Positions 36,001-44,250 of a stretch of 64,000 bases of DNA are shown one piece after another. The position numbers were made by a program, and so were the translations under genes. The stretch spans positions 45,294 through 109,293 of the forward strand of contig QHVH01000036.1 of NCBI GenBank assembly GCA_003222245.1, given 5' to 3'. Below the pieces are notes generated by a model that was given only the letters and a program-made list of their open reading frames with translations, was not told the DNA's origin and made no database searches. The DNA comes from Blastocatellia bacterium AA13. GTDB lineage: Bacteria > Acidobacteriota > Blastocatellia > UBA7656. How positions within the stretch are numbered: the first letter of the stretch is position 1; every line of letters starts with the position of its first letter.

Positions 36001-36625
36001 TGTGAAGCGATCTCGCGCTTTGATGATCTGTTTCTTCCGTTATGGCCAGAAGCTCGGCTTTTTTGATTTCGAGGTTCTGGCTTGCGTCTCCGCGTGACTG
36101 GGCAACGGAGGCATAGGGAAGAGCGGAGATGCGAGCCTCAAAGAGGCGCCCCGATTTGTAGCCGTTCGCCAGAGCGATCATCGCCTGTTGATCGACCGAT
36201 CTAAAGATAAACACTCGCCAGACAAGGAGGCCGATTGCGATGATGAGCACGGCGAATGCAGCCAATCCGACATACCTGTTGCCGCGGGAGCGTAGAAAGG
36301 CAGCGGGTTTTACCCGAACCGGTCCTGTGGATTGCTCGGCTTCAGATTGAACTTTCGAGCCGTAAGCTCTCAGCGACTTGGCGAAACGCAGTCGATCTCG
36401 TCGAGTTTGGGAACACAGGAAGAAAGTCTCGAACCGATTGCGCTCGACATCGGAGAGGCTTCCTTCGAGATATCCGTCCATCAGTTCCCGTTCCACGGCT
36501 TGAATCTCCTGGTTCAGCGCGTCGTCGTGAAGATACTCATCTTCCAGCTTCAGCTTCTCTTCTTCGGGCATAAGCCCGAGTAGATACTGAATCAATCTAT
36601 CTTCGCTTTTCCGGCTCCGGCTCAT
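33032..36625 (-). CDS. Membrane-anchored TPR-CHAT protein with anti-sigma-like N-terminus (module B)
   Basis: 1197 residues. Residues 1-90 resemble an anti-sigma domain without the zinc ligands (EDRLIQYLLGLMPEEEKLKLEDEY, LEGSLSDVERNRFETFFL). One transmembrane helix is near 118-141. After it are many TPRs (about 195-340 and 420-780, e.g. LHTLGRVYLAEQRFGEAVERLR). The CHAT domain is about 860-1197, with H1052 (IHFAGHYV) and C1103 (VVLSACGTA) as the caspase-like dyad, then GMARPFIKSGALALATLWPVD. With the N-terminus inside, the TPR and CHAT parts would be periplasmic. It starts 17 nt after the sigma gene. It combines in one chain what module A has in two. Confidence 0.88.
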   Translation of the reverse strand: MSRSRKSEDRLIQYLLGLMPEEEKLKLEDEYLHDDALNQEIQAVERELMDGYLEGSLSDVERNRFETFFLCSQTRRDRLRFAKSLRAYGSKVQSEAEQSTGPVRVKPAAFLRSRGNRYVGLAAFAVLIIAIGLLVWRVFIFRSVDQQAMIALANGYKSGRLFEARISALPYASVAQSRGDASQNLEIKKAELLAITEETDHQSARSLHTLGRVYLAEQRFGEAVERLRSAAEADPNDALIQSDLGAALMEHARQESPEIRGQEMSESLDHLNKAVKLDEFLLEARFNRALYYEYMHLWEDARTEWQAYLQRDSTSGWAEEARRHLAEIDEKKTGSNQKVEKDFGDFVAALSRGDDSAAWDAFRINRDRVDNRIVKRLLDEYLAASEQGKTTIAAEKLDLISRAGRLEFEKCRDRFSLDLERFYSRTSPRQRELATQARASLRSAFQSYAGAEYERASELYEQAEQGFTKAGDEGEALGARFWTAACLLRLTDVSRALSIIEPLIALSSRRDYKTLLAHSLLSMSDADTARREFSNAIDNATRAGEIFESTGDINGRLRSLQTPAAVSYQLGAYYKSIGCAIRALDLAETFFPEPRDVWPLYQLIASSYSDLNLPSMALPFQGVSNELAIQSGTPLLRSRSYAIQAVIFQKLHRYEEAIASGQRALTEAGSIGGKRTRNNIIANSTLMLAHVSYEAGAFDRAVEYYDQAIELHRGLKLDLYLAEAHKGKLQAMIGIKDDSAVQHEIETAIAVLEQDRSKILEEEDRNSYFELAQGTYNLAIDFAYRHLADKQAAFEYSELSHARSLLDLMAGGGEVVTGRNEPDLRAGKLARPLSLREIQERLPENTEILQYAVLDEGESVIAWVVSRDSSIQSAYQKTSGHEFADQVHAFVQEISAADRTDQDKTTKQAMALYRLLIEPVRSFLNPNATVFIVPDRLLNSLPFGALVCPESGRYFVEDFAYALSPSSSVMLACSERAAEKTEVRDEKLLAIGNPAFDKTRFGSLPDLPAAEKEVRSISSLYGSNVTLIGADARPRSVKARMSDAEVIHFAGHYVVNMHSPLLSILLLSRDDSEPTGDSSGVLLAEDVYRMPLTRLRLVVLSACGTAMDRSYGGEGAIGMARPFIKSGALALATLWPVDSQPTSELMIDFHKRRKLDRMDDIRALRQAQLDALNQTVPEIRSPHNWAAFVAIGGYTHF

Positions 36626-36642
36626 ACCGAGTGCCTCACTCG

Positions 36643-37293
36643 TTAATTGGCGGGGACGGGATTCTGTTTCATCCCAAGCTCGTACAGGCAGCTATTGACG
36701 CAGTTCTCGAGCTTCTCGCGAAGTCTAAAGGCCTTCAACCTGAGATTGCCGGGAGGCACGTTGAGCTCAGCCGCAAGCCTCTTTCGGTTTTCGATCTTAT
36801 TGCCTCGTTCGCCGACATAATATCCGACGATAAGCGAGCGATTCTCGCCGTTCATTCCATCCAGGCATTGTTCGAGGCAGGTCAACTCAGCATCAGATTG
36901 GCGCGTTTCATCTTCGCGCCGCATGGTTTCGAGCGGATCTTCGAACGGATGGCGCGTATCGGACATATCTTCGAGTGAGGCGGCGCGTTTCGAAGCATAT
37001 TCCCAGTATTCCTGAAGAATGTTTCGTGCTATTCCCATAAAGTAACTCAGCGGATCGCTCGAATAAACTTCCCGTCCCTCACTGATTTTTTTCGCCGCGC
37101 AGTTGATGGTTATGTCCGCGTAATCCAGCGGAGACGAGCACCCGCGGTACTCGAAGAAATTTGTGAGCCTGCCGCGAATTCTCTCATATTCACGAGCGGC
37201 CTCGTCGCGATTTGAATCGAGAGCGGCAAGCAGCTTATCGAAAGCTTCGCGGCTCAAATTCTCATGCCGCTTAAGCAGCACAATCGAATCCAC
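36643..37293 (-). CDS. ECF-like RNA polymerase sigma factor (module B)
   Basis: 216 residues. Region 2 near 40-115 (RIRGRLTNFFEYRGCSSPLDYADITIN; DPLSYFMGIARNILQEYWEY) and region 4 near 150-205 (LIVGYYVGERGNKIENRKRLAAELNVPPGNLRLKAFRLREKLENCV). The C-terminal ~20 residues carry Cys197 and Cys201 in ENCVNSCLYE, which could be redox or metal sensitive; this is only a possibility. First gene of the minus-strand operon sigma / TPR-CHAT / unknown / RdgB-like. The start at 37293 is followed by a normal helix, and the promoter should lie in the 310-base gap upstream. Confidence 0.82.
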   Translation of the reverse strand: MDSIVLLKRHENLSREAFDKLLAALDSNRDEAAREYERIRGRLTNFFEYRGCSSPLDYADITINCAAKKISEGREVYSSDPLSYFMGIARNILQEYWEYASKRAASLEDMSDTRHPFEDPLETMRREDETRQSDAELTCLEQCLDGMNGENRSLIVGYYVGERGNKIENRKRLAAELNVPPGNLRLKAFRLREKLENCVNSCLYELGMKQNPVPAN

Positions 37294-37603
37294 TGCGTGA
37301 ATCCTCCTGCCGATTAATGACGGCTCATCGCTTGACCTCTCCGCAATGAACCAACCCTTTTGAAGTGCTTTCTCGAGCTGGATGATATCGGACTCAATTT
37401 CGACGCAATGTAATCACAATAGTGAATCGAGATCAAGATAGGGTGACACGAAGAAGTGTTTGACCTTCTGAAACGTTTTTTCGGCTGCGCCGATTAGCCG
37501 ATGTAGGGCGACCGATCGAAGGCAAATGCGGATCGAAAAGACGCGCGGAGCCGCCGTTTCTTCAACATCGCCCGACCGATTCAATAGCGAAAAGGAGAGA
37601 GCA
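37294..37603. other. Divergent intergenic region of module B
   Basis: 310 bases between the sigma gene and the small frameshifted gene, expected to contain both promoters. No operator-like palindrome was recognised. Confidence 0.45.
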
Positions 37604-37920
37604 ATGGCGATCGATTTTCAAAGACAGAGATTTCTATTTCCGCAGATGGCTGGAGGGCCCAGATCAAGGAACTGCCATACGCGTTTCCTGCCAACGTGCT
37701 GAAAGCGGAAGCAGTAATAAGCGGCTCGTTTTTCGAATTCGTCGGCGACGATCATCCGTTATACCAGCTCGAAGCCGACGCCCGGGTCAAAGGGATAATC
37801 GGCAATGTCGTCGAGGTGGAGGTTGTGTTCGGTATCCGAGACCATACCGGAACCTGGGACGATCTCTATGACGGCCTCGTGGATGTCACCGTGATCGCCG
37901 ATCTCGGGTCTCCTCAATAG
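37604..37920 (+). pseudogene. Small unknown gene with a frameshift near its start
   Basis: An ATG at 37604 sits behind an excellent ribosome site (AAAGGAGAGAGCA) but its frame stops after 32 codons. The neighbouring frame, free of stops from 37588, reads FSKTEISISADGWRAQIKEL, later SGSFFEFVGDDHPLYQLEAD, GIIGNVVEVEVVFGIRDHTG, and ends VTVIADLGSPQ at 37920, clearly protein-like. One extra T in the TTTT run at 37614-37617 would join MAID to FSKTEIS and give an intact protein of about 105 residues. So this is a one-base deletion, an assembly error in a homopolymer, or a programmed shift. Beta-rich; family not recognised. Divergent to the sigma-CHAT operon and a candidate member of its regulon. 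Confidence 0.65.
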
Positions 37921-37940
37921 TCTCAGCGGAGTTTAGAATA

Positions 37941-37980
37941 AATGATAGGGCGGCCCTCCCTGGCCGCCCTATCATTATTT
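37941..37980. terminator. Bidirectional terminator hairpin
   Basis: 15-bp perfect stem AATGATAGGGCGGCC/GGCCGCCCTATCATT with a 6-nt loop and T/A-rich flanks on both sides, between the convergent small gene and the large membrane protein gene. Confidence 0.85.
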
Positions 37981-37995
37981 CTTCAGCTCCTTTTC

Positions 37996-40900
37996 TTACT
38001 CGGAGGCTGAGCTTCTATTTTTCTGAAAGAGGCCTATTAATTTCAGCAGGGCGGCGAGGCCTCCGGTGAGCGCGGAGAGAAACGAGATGCTGGAGTCATA
38101 TACGTTCTTCTGTGTCAGAAGCAGGAATACCGCGACGCCCAAAACGACGAGCAGGATCGGACCTTTAAGTGTCTCCCAATGGCTGGTTTCGCCTTTGACC
38201 CATGACTCCACCTTATGAGCAGGACAATTTGCAAGGACGAAGCGTCTGAAGCTTTCATCCATCAACCGCAGTTTTGGATCGCGCACAAGGAGACGGCGCT
38301 GGAGAAGGCGTCGAACCTCTCCGTTCTTTTGGCTGATCAATCCGTCCTTGGCTGCATGAAACAGCGCAAGCTTTTCATCGTCGGTGCATGCCGACCATAT
38401 CTCCCGATGGTATGCGCCGGCCTGATCGGCGACCTGGTTGATCAACTCTTCGTCAGAAAGATGAACCTCGCCGGCGTTCGTATGAAGCTTCAACTTCTTT
38501 ATGATCGTATCCAGATACTTCCAGGTGTGGCCGTGAGCCTTGAGCGCCTTTATCTCATCCCCGTCATCTTGGACGGTCGAATTGCATTGACGGACTACTA
38601 CGAACGACGCAAAGACCGAATTCCATGGACTCGCGTTTGAATCCTGGCGCCCGTTAGGCGTCGAGCCGTTTGTCATGTCGCCGTTGTCATCTTTAGCTTT
38701 ACCATTCGCCGAGCTTGAAGCCGCCGTTGCCGCCGCATGAGGTAATGAGCCGGCGGAGCCGTTGGCGGCCGCAAGCGGGAATGGGTTCGTAAGAGGATCT
38801 ATGGATGTCGCTACGACCACGGTTCTACCGTCTCTCACCAGCCGTTCAACGAATCCCAGCTTTGTAAGATTGACGGTGGGATCTCCCGCTTTGAATTCGA
38901 AGTGATCGACGAGCACGGGTCTTCCGTTCGGAACGCTCAAATATTTGAGTCTTTGAAGATGGTTGTCGGAAATTAATTCCCTGAGATCGACTACCTCGAA
39001 GCCATTAGGCCATCGGGCAGCAGATTCATAAGCGGCCGCACCGACCACCAGAAAGTTCTCCTTTATTTCTTGAACCGAGGCAGGAAGCTTGAATATCGGA
39101 CCGGGCTCCTCCACGTCGAGCAGCACGATCTTCCGAGCGGCGAACCTGACAACGAAGAACACCGCCGCGACAAACCCGAGCGCGACGATGATTAGACGCG
39201 CCCACCAGCCGATGTTTTTTGGCGACATGAACTTCGGAACGATTGATGTGAGCACGACCGGCGCTTCATCGGAGTGACCTTCACGCCTTTTCTCCAGCGT
39301 GAGCGTCCGGAGCGGCGTTTCTTCCGATGACCACGATCTGTCGGTCGAAGCCGTTCTTATCATCTCGTGGCTCTCTACACAGGTTTCGTTGTACAGAGGG
39401 CTGAAATTGATTAAGAACCATGTCAGCGGGCTCCGCGATTTATCGACATCATCCGCTTCGAGATCGGGTCCGATGTTCTTGTGAGTGTCGAAAAAGAACG
39501 AGCAATAGACATCCCAGGGCGATCTTCCATCGGAGCTTGGGGGCGCGCTTGAATAGGCGCTCTGGCCGTCCGACGAGAGAACCGGTTCATTGAGCCTTCG
39601 ATTTATGAGGGCCCGCTTCAGTTGATTCTGTTCGCCGATCCTCACCGAGGAATATTGCAGGTTGATGCGATCGTCCCGCTGCTCGAGTCGGCGGGCGATG
39701 CTCATCTGGCCGTGTTTTATGAATACGCGTATTTCCGCGTCTCGAATTATCTTGAATGATGCAAGAGTAGGCAGGGCTGCCAACAGCAGCAGGAATGAGG
39801 TCACCGCCAGCGGATAGGCTCGACGATAGTCCATGGAAGGCGCGATGCTGGACGCAAAGCGCATCAGCCTTCCCTTTTCCTCCCGGCAATTCAGCCAGAA
39901 CACAAAGATCGCGTGCCCGATCGCCGCGGCCGGAAACACGAACGACCAGAAAATAACCCAGGCGCCGTTAGAGAGCCAGAGTAGAAGCAGGCAATATATA
40001 AAAGCGAGAACACAGTTGAAACTGAAGATAAGGCGATAAGCCGCGCCCTGTGCAGCATCCGGCCATAGCCATGCCAGCTTCCGGCGTGAACAAGTAAGAA
40101 ACAAAAGCAACAAGGCTGGAAGCACGATGGCCCAGTAGCCTCCGGTCATCGCGGTCGCAAGCGTTGTACTTTCGAGGTGAGTGGTTCTGAGAATCTGCTT
40201 GTCTCGGCACACGATCAGGGTCCACGGAAGATACTTCATCGGGCTTATGTAGAAGCGATGCCCTCGTCCGAGATACTGGGCATTAACGAACTCGCTTCCG
40301 CGCGATTTCACAACCGACCGCAGCAGCCGGTCGTTATTGCACTCTTCGAATATGTTCTCGTCCAGGTTCTTGACCTCGTTTGAGTCGAATTGAACAAGAC
40401 CGGAGTTGTCGATGATCGCGAAGCCGTAGCCTTCGGGAAGCACCGGCTGGAAGACCGACAGGAGCCTTTCATCCATCGCGGAGACCCAGTCCGTGCCCTG
40501 AACGAGGGTGGAGACGGCTGCGAGGTTCTCGCCCGAGTTCCTGGACCGCACCGGTTCTATGAAGAATTTGTGACTTTCACACGTTCCCTTTTCGTTGTCA
40601 TCCTGACACAGGCTCACCGTCCATAAGTTTCCGGCCTTCGCGTTGTAGTAATAAGGACGATTCAAAACATTGATGAACGGGGTGACACCCTCGCGGGTCG
40701 TCCACTTGATTCTCTGGGCGCCCTCGGGATCGATCCACGTAATTGAGTTGAAGAAAGGATAAGGCGCGGCCGCTACATCCTTGTCGGTTTCCAAAACATT
40801 CAGCCGCTTTTCGGTGCTCTTGATGTTTGTTGGAGTGACCGTTTGTCGCGAAGCCCTGTCTATTTCGGCGGCAAGCTCCGCGCGCGGGCTGCTCGACTCG

Positions 40901-42171
40901 ACTCCTTTGTGTACGCTGCCAATCAGTTCCTTGTTGAGCGCCGTCATCTGGCGCATGACCTGAAGCAGCTCCGCGTTCAGGTTCTGCTTGATCTTCGCCG
41001 ACAGCGCTTCCATCTGATCGTCCAGACGTTTTTCGGAGCTGATATAGCTGTGAATGTCGAGTACGAGGAGCGCCAGAAGCGACGTTCCTAACAACGCTGA
41101 TGCGGCGGTGCAGAGTACGTCAACGGGCTTCAACCGGTCTTTTGCTCCCATGAAACGGAGCTTCAAAAGAGGCCAGCCAAGACACGACAGCGCGACAACG
41201 AAGACGAAGAGCAGAATGACGGTGTATGAAACCGCAAAAGTCTCATCGTGGAAATGATCCAGTCGCGTCAGGCCGCAAACGAGAATAGGGATGCCCTGGT
41301 CGCTGGCCGAACCTGTGCGGGGAATGTTCAAGAGCTCGGGCTGTATAAAGAGCTTGTATCCTGAACCGGCCAGATCGACGTTGAATGTGCCGGTCGATAG
41401 ATCGTGACTCCCACTGCCGCCCGCCGGCTTTTTGTCGCTTGATTTCTTGTCGGACTCCTTATCGGCCGATGTTTCAGCCGGTTCGGATGATTTTGATGCC
41501 TGTTGATTTGATCTCAGGAGCTCTCGAATGTTCAGGAGCCTGATCCCGCCCTCGCCTTCTTGGAAAATTACGCGGCCGGAATCGGCCTCCGCCACAAGTA
41601 CGCGATCGAACAGATGCTCGGTTCCGTTGATCTCCGCATCTTGAACAAAGCGAGTAATGAAAGGCTCAAACAACTGATCGGCGCGGCTTCGAGCCCGAAA
41701 ATTAATGGGCAGGGATTCCTTCCGGCCGAGCCAGCTATAGTCGAATGCGAAAATGGATGAATCGCCCTCCGGTTGGATTGCGACAGTTACCTGAGGCTTC
41801 GGGTCGACCTTGGACGCGTTGTCAAGAACCACCGTCGACAGATCCGGCGTGATCTCGGTCCCATAGCTGATCAGACGGAACTTCTTCGCTAACCGCGCCC
41901 CCACCTGCTCGACGGATTGAAGATTGTCGTCCGGGCCTTCTTTTTTTGCGGCGTTGATGACATAGCCCGCGATGCCTTCGACCTTCGATTTCACCTGGCC
42001 GCTGATGCCCGAAAGCACGCGAAGATTCCTGCTCGTGAAGTAGGTGGTTTGAGTCGAGACAAAAACGAAATAGTAAAGAGAGAAGGGGACGATCAGAACG
42101 GCGGCCGTCACCGCTGCTACAACGAATTTCTTTGTTCTTGAGGTCTTCGTCATGCGCGTACCGGTGAGCAC
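37996..42171 (-). CDS. Very large multi-segment membrane protein with cache-like sensor regions and a degenerate NTPase-like end
   Basis: 1391 residues from the GTG at 42171; an ATG at 42153 is equally possible, and neither has a clear ribosome site. Transmembrane helix near 15-38, a first extracytoplasmic part to about 315, two helices to about 385, and a second extracytoplasmic part of about 300 residues with a cache-like pattern (SITWIDPEGAQRIKWTTREG, PYYYNAKAGNLW, GYGFAIIDNSGLVQFDS, RFYISPMKYLPWTLIVCRD). Several helices follow near 700-840, a third outer part, a helix near 1035, then a cytoplasmic C-terminal region. That region has RPVLVDHFEF and RTVVVATSIDPL, like Walker B and sensor 1 of STAND/AAA proteins, and a winged-helix-like EIWSACTDDEKLALFHAAKDG and LRLMDESFRRFVL. 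No P-loop is visible. Probably a signal receptor; the ligand and partner are unknown. Confidence 0.75.
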   Translation of the reverse strand: MLTGTRMTKTSRTKKFVVAAVTAAVLIVPFSLYYFVFVSTQTTYFTSRNLRVLSGISGQVKSKVEGIAGYVINAAKKEGPDDNLQSVEQVGARLAKKFRLISYGTEITPDLSTVVLDNASKVDPKPQVTVAIQPEGDSSIFAFDYSWLGRKESLPINFRARSRADQLFEPFITRFVQDAEINGTEHLFDRVLVAEADSGRVIFQEGEGGIRLLNIRELLRSNQQASKSSEPAETSADKESDKKSSDKKPAGGSGSHDLSTGTFNVDLAGSGYKLFIQPELLNIPRTGSASDQGIPILVCGLTRLDHFHDETFAVSYTVILLFVFVVALSCLGWPLLKLRFMGAKDRLKPVDVLCTAASALLGTSLLALLVLDIHSYISSEKRLDDQMEALSAKIKQNLNAELLQVMRQMTALNKELIGSVHKGVESSSPRAELAAEIDRASRQTVTPTNIKSTEKRLNVLETDKDVAAAPYPFFNSITWIDPEGAQRIKWTTREGVTPFINVLNRPYYYNAKAGNLWTVSLCQDDNEKGTCESHKFFIEPVRSRNSGENLAAVSTLVQGTDWVSAMDERLLSVFQPVLPEGYGFAIIDNSGLVQFDSNEVKNLDENIFEECNNDRLLRSVVKSRGSEFVNAQYLGRGHRFYISPMKYLPWTLIVCRDKQILRTTHLESTTLATAMTGGYWAIVLPALLLLFLTCSRRKLAWLWPDAAQGAAYRLIFSFNCVLAFIYCLLLLWLSNGAWVIFWSFVFPAAAIGHAIFVFWLNCREEKGRLMRFASSIAPSMDYRRAYPLAVTSFLLLLAALPTLASFKIIRDAEIRVFIKHGQMSIARRLEQRDDRINLQYSSVRIGEQNQLKRALINRRLNEPVLSSDGQSAYSSAPPSSDGRSPWDVYCSFFFDTHKNIGPDLEADDVDKSRSPLTWFLINFSPLYNETCVESHEMIRTASTDRSWSSEETPLRTLTLEKRREGHSDEAPVVLTSIVPKFMSPKNIGWWARLIIVALGFVAAVFFVVRFAARKIVLLDVEEPGPIFKLPASVQEIKENFLVVGAAAYESAARWPNGFEVVDLRELISDNHLQRLKYLSVPNGRPVLVDHFEFKAGDPTVNLTKLGFVERLVRDGRTVVVATSIDPLTNPFPLAAANGSAGSLPHAAATAASSSANGKAKDDNGDMTNGSTPNGRQDSNASPWNSVFASFVVVRQCNSTVQDDGDEIKALKAHGHTWKYLDTIIKKLKLHTNAGEVHLSDEELINQVADQAGAYHREIWSACTDDEKLALFHAAKDGLISQKNGEVRRLLQRRLLVRDPKLRLMDESFRRFVLANCPAHKVESWVKGETSHWETLKGPILLVVLGVAVFLLLTQKNVYDSSISFLSALTGGLAALLKLIGLFQKNRSSASE

Positions 42172-42333
42172 GGGCCGTCACCGCGGAATAAATGAGGCGG
42201 CCGTGGTGTTCCCGGCCTCCCTAATAGTAGCCAGTGCGTAATTTTGAAAGGAGCCGTAGACTCCTCTACCACTAATGACGAAAGAATGCGGCGCTGCAAT
42301 TCGATTCGATTGATCTATTTCGGCGCGAATTGA

Positions 42334-43911
42334 TCAAAGCAGGGCCGGATCGGTCTCGATCGGAGTCTCGGCGATCAATTCAGCGCCGTGCCGCGCAATA
42401 TACTCGTAGCCGCCGTCCTCGAAGACGTTGAGGATCGGCAGCAGGGAGCGCCCTGCAATCGAAGTCAATACCGCGGATGTAGCGTCGTCCGTATGGCGCA
42501 GCGCGAAATCGGCCATCCATGACAGCTCGAGCAGATCACCCAATCTGTCGACAAGCCTCCTGGCGTTCACGGCCGGCCACGCCGAATCCGCCAGCCGTTC
42601 GGTCGTGACCTCTTCCAGCGTCTGCCTGAACGTTTGATCGAACCGCCGCCGGGTGCGAGGCATCACGTCACGGGGCCATCGCGTCAGCACGCCATTCACC
42701 TCTGCCCGCCATCTCTCGAGCAGGTTGGATTTTCCCAAATCGCGCGTTATCTGGAGGCACAGAGTGTTATGAGCGCCTTCCCAGGTTTCAATGATCATCG
42801 CGTCGCGCAGCAGCCTCGGCAGCACGCTGAAGTCTTCGACGATCCCGTTGCCTCCCAACACGGTGATCGCATCGTGAATCGAAGCAGTCAGCGTCGAAGC
42901 CGTACGATATTTCGCGAGATTCGTAAGGAATCTCTGCCACATCGCCGTATTCGCGTCGGCGGGCGCTATCCCGTTTTTCTCGACCATCGCAACGAGCGTG
43001 AAAGTCAGGACTCGATGACGCCAGAGCCGCTCGAGCAGCGACAACAGCGTTTCCTGAATAAGCGGATATCTAATGATGGCCTGTCCGAACGCCTCGCGCT
43101 GGCGCGCGTAATTCCTGGCCTCGATGAAAGCTCTGCGAAGGAACCCGCAGGCATTGGCCGCGTTGTGGAGCCGAGACGCATTGATGATGTAGTTCATCAG
43201 GGTCTTGAACCCTTCGGATGGGTCTCCGATCGGATACGCGGTAGATCCGTTGAAATCTATCTCCGCCGTCGGAAGGGATTGGGTTCCGAGCTTGTCCTTG
43301 AGTCTCCTGTACGAAAGAGAATTGATGCTGCCGTCGGGCAGAACTCGCGGAACGAAGAACAAAGCGACGCCGCTGGTTCCGCTGCTGCCTCCTCCGGTTC
43401 CACCGTTCACTCGCGCGGCTACGGCAAAGAATTCATCGGGATTCGAGCAAAACCATTTTTCACCGGTGATGGACCATGTGCCGTCTCCATTGGGCGAGGC
43501 GGAGGCTTCGATCGCTCCGACGTCGGAGCCTCCTGACCGCTCGGTAACGAACTGGGCGCCGGCAAATGGAGTCTCCGCCGAAATCAGCTTCGGGAGGTTA
43601 AGCCGGCCAAACTCGATTCGCTCGACCGGATTGCCTGCCCGGTCGTATTTGACAATGCGTGGAAGGTTTTCGGGTCGCGAAGCCTGCGCGGCGAGATCAT
43701 TCCACGAGCCGCCGGCTAGCTCTCCGAATCGGCTGAGCGAGCCAAAGATGTCGTCTCGTTGATTGTCGGGGAGCAGATCGGCGAGCAGGCTCTTTAGGCC
43801 CTGGTCATCGCCGAAGAAGTTTGTGCCCTCGATTCCGGTGAACTCTTTCACGCGGATCCTCCGTCTGGCTTCGATTGTGATACTGGGGTCGTCGGGGGCT
43901 TCGCGGATCAT
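42334..43911 (-). CDS. Acyl-CoA dehydrogenase family protein, AidB-like, apparently shortened
   Basis: 525 residues from the ATG at 43911 (a TTG at 43923 is also in frame). ACAD signatures: AGAQFVTERSGGSDVGAIEA and WSITGEKWFCSNPDEFF (flavin-contact region), SRLHNAANACGFLRRAFIEARNYARQREAFG, ITVLGGNGIVEDFSVLPRLLRDA and IIETWEGAHNTLCLQITRDL. TWEGxxN and the C-terminal extension place it near AidB. Between residue ~106 (ERIEFG) and the LPKLISAETPFAGAQF segment the usual helical N-terminal domain of about 100 or more residues seems to be missing, so an in-frame deletion is suspected and activity is uncertain. Monocistronic. Confidence 0.82.
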   Translation of the reverse strand: MIREAPDDPSITIEARRRIRVKEFTGIEGTNFFGDDQGLKSLLADLLPDNQRDDIFGSLSRFGELAGGSWNDLAAQASRPENLPRIVKYDRAGNPVERIEFGRLNLPKLISAETPFAGAQFVTERSGGSDVGAIEASASPNGDGTWSITGEKWFCSNPDEFFAVAARVNGGTGGGSSGTSGVALFFVPRVLPDGSINSLSYRRLKDKLGTQSLPTAEIDFNGSTAYPIGDPSEGFKTLMNYIINASRLHNAANACGFLRRAFIEARNYARQREAFGQAIIRYPLIQETLLSLLERLWRHRVLTFTLVAMVEKNGIAPADANTAMWQRFLTNLAKYRTASTLTASIHDAITVLGGNGIVEDFSVLPRLLRDAMIIETWEGAHNTLCLQITRDLGKSNLLERWRAEVNGVLTRWPRDVMPRTRRRFDQTFRQTLEEVTTERLADSAWPAVNARRLVDRLGDLLELSWMADFALRHTDDATSAVLTSIAGRSLLPILNVFEDGGYEYIARHGAELIAETPIETDPALL

Positions 43912-43923
43912 AGTTTCACGCAA

Positions 43924-44250
43924 AGAGCCGTAGATCGCAAAGCAAAAGGAAGGTTCGATTTGGAGCGCGAAAGCAAGTTCAACCTGATGGTCGCGTGACC
44001 TTCGATCTCGGCGATCACGCTGCTGCTTCGGCGGTCACGCTGCACTGTTTTGCCGACAAACGTTTCGCGACACAAGACCTGTGCCCGAAATCATGGCTGG
44101 CATCTGATCGCCGATTGCTTACTTATAGCAAAGCGGATTCAACGCCCATACGATCTCTCCCGGTTTAGTCCAACGTTACGCGCCTGAAGGCATCGTCGGT
44201 CATATTGTTGCTGCTGTAGGCTAGTGGTATAAACACTCGTGGAGGTAATC
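43924..44250. other. Intergenic region before the toxin-antitoxin relic
   Basis: About 330 bases, no gene seen. A short direct repeat GATCACGCTG / GGTCACGCTG occurs near 44010-44040. Just before the antitoxin, GGTATAAAC may be a -10 box. Confidence 0.4.

Noticed and set aside
42334..43911. DNA-repair role (aidB) for the acyl-CoA dehydrogenase
   Set aside because: AidB likeness rests on shared ACAD motifs; with the N-terminal domain apparently shortened I keep only the family call.
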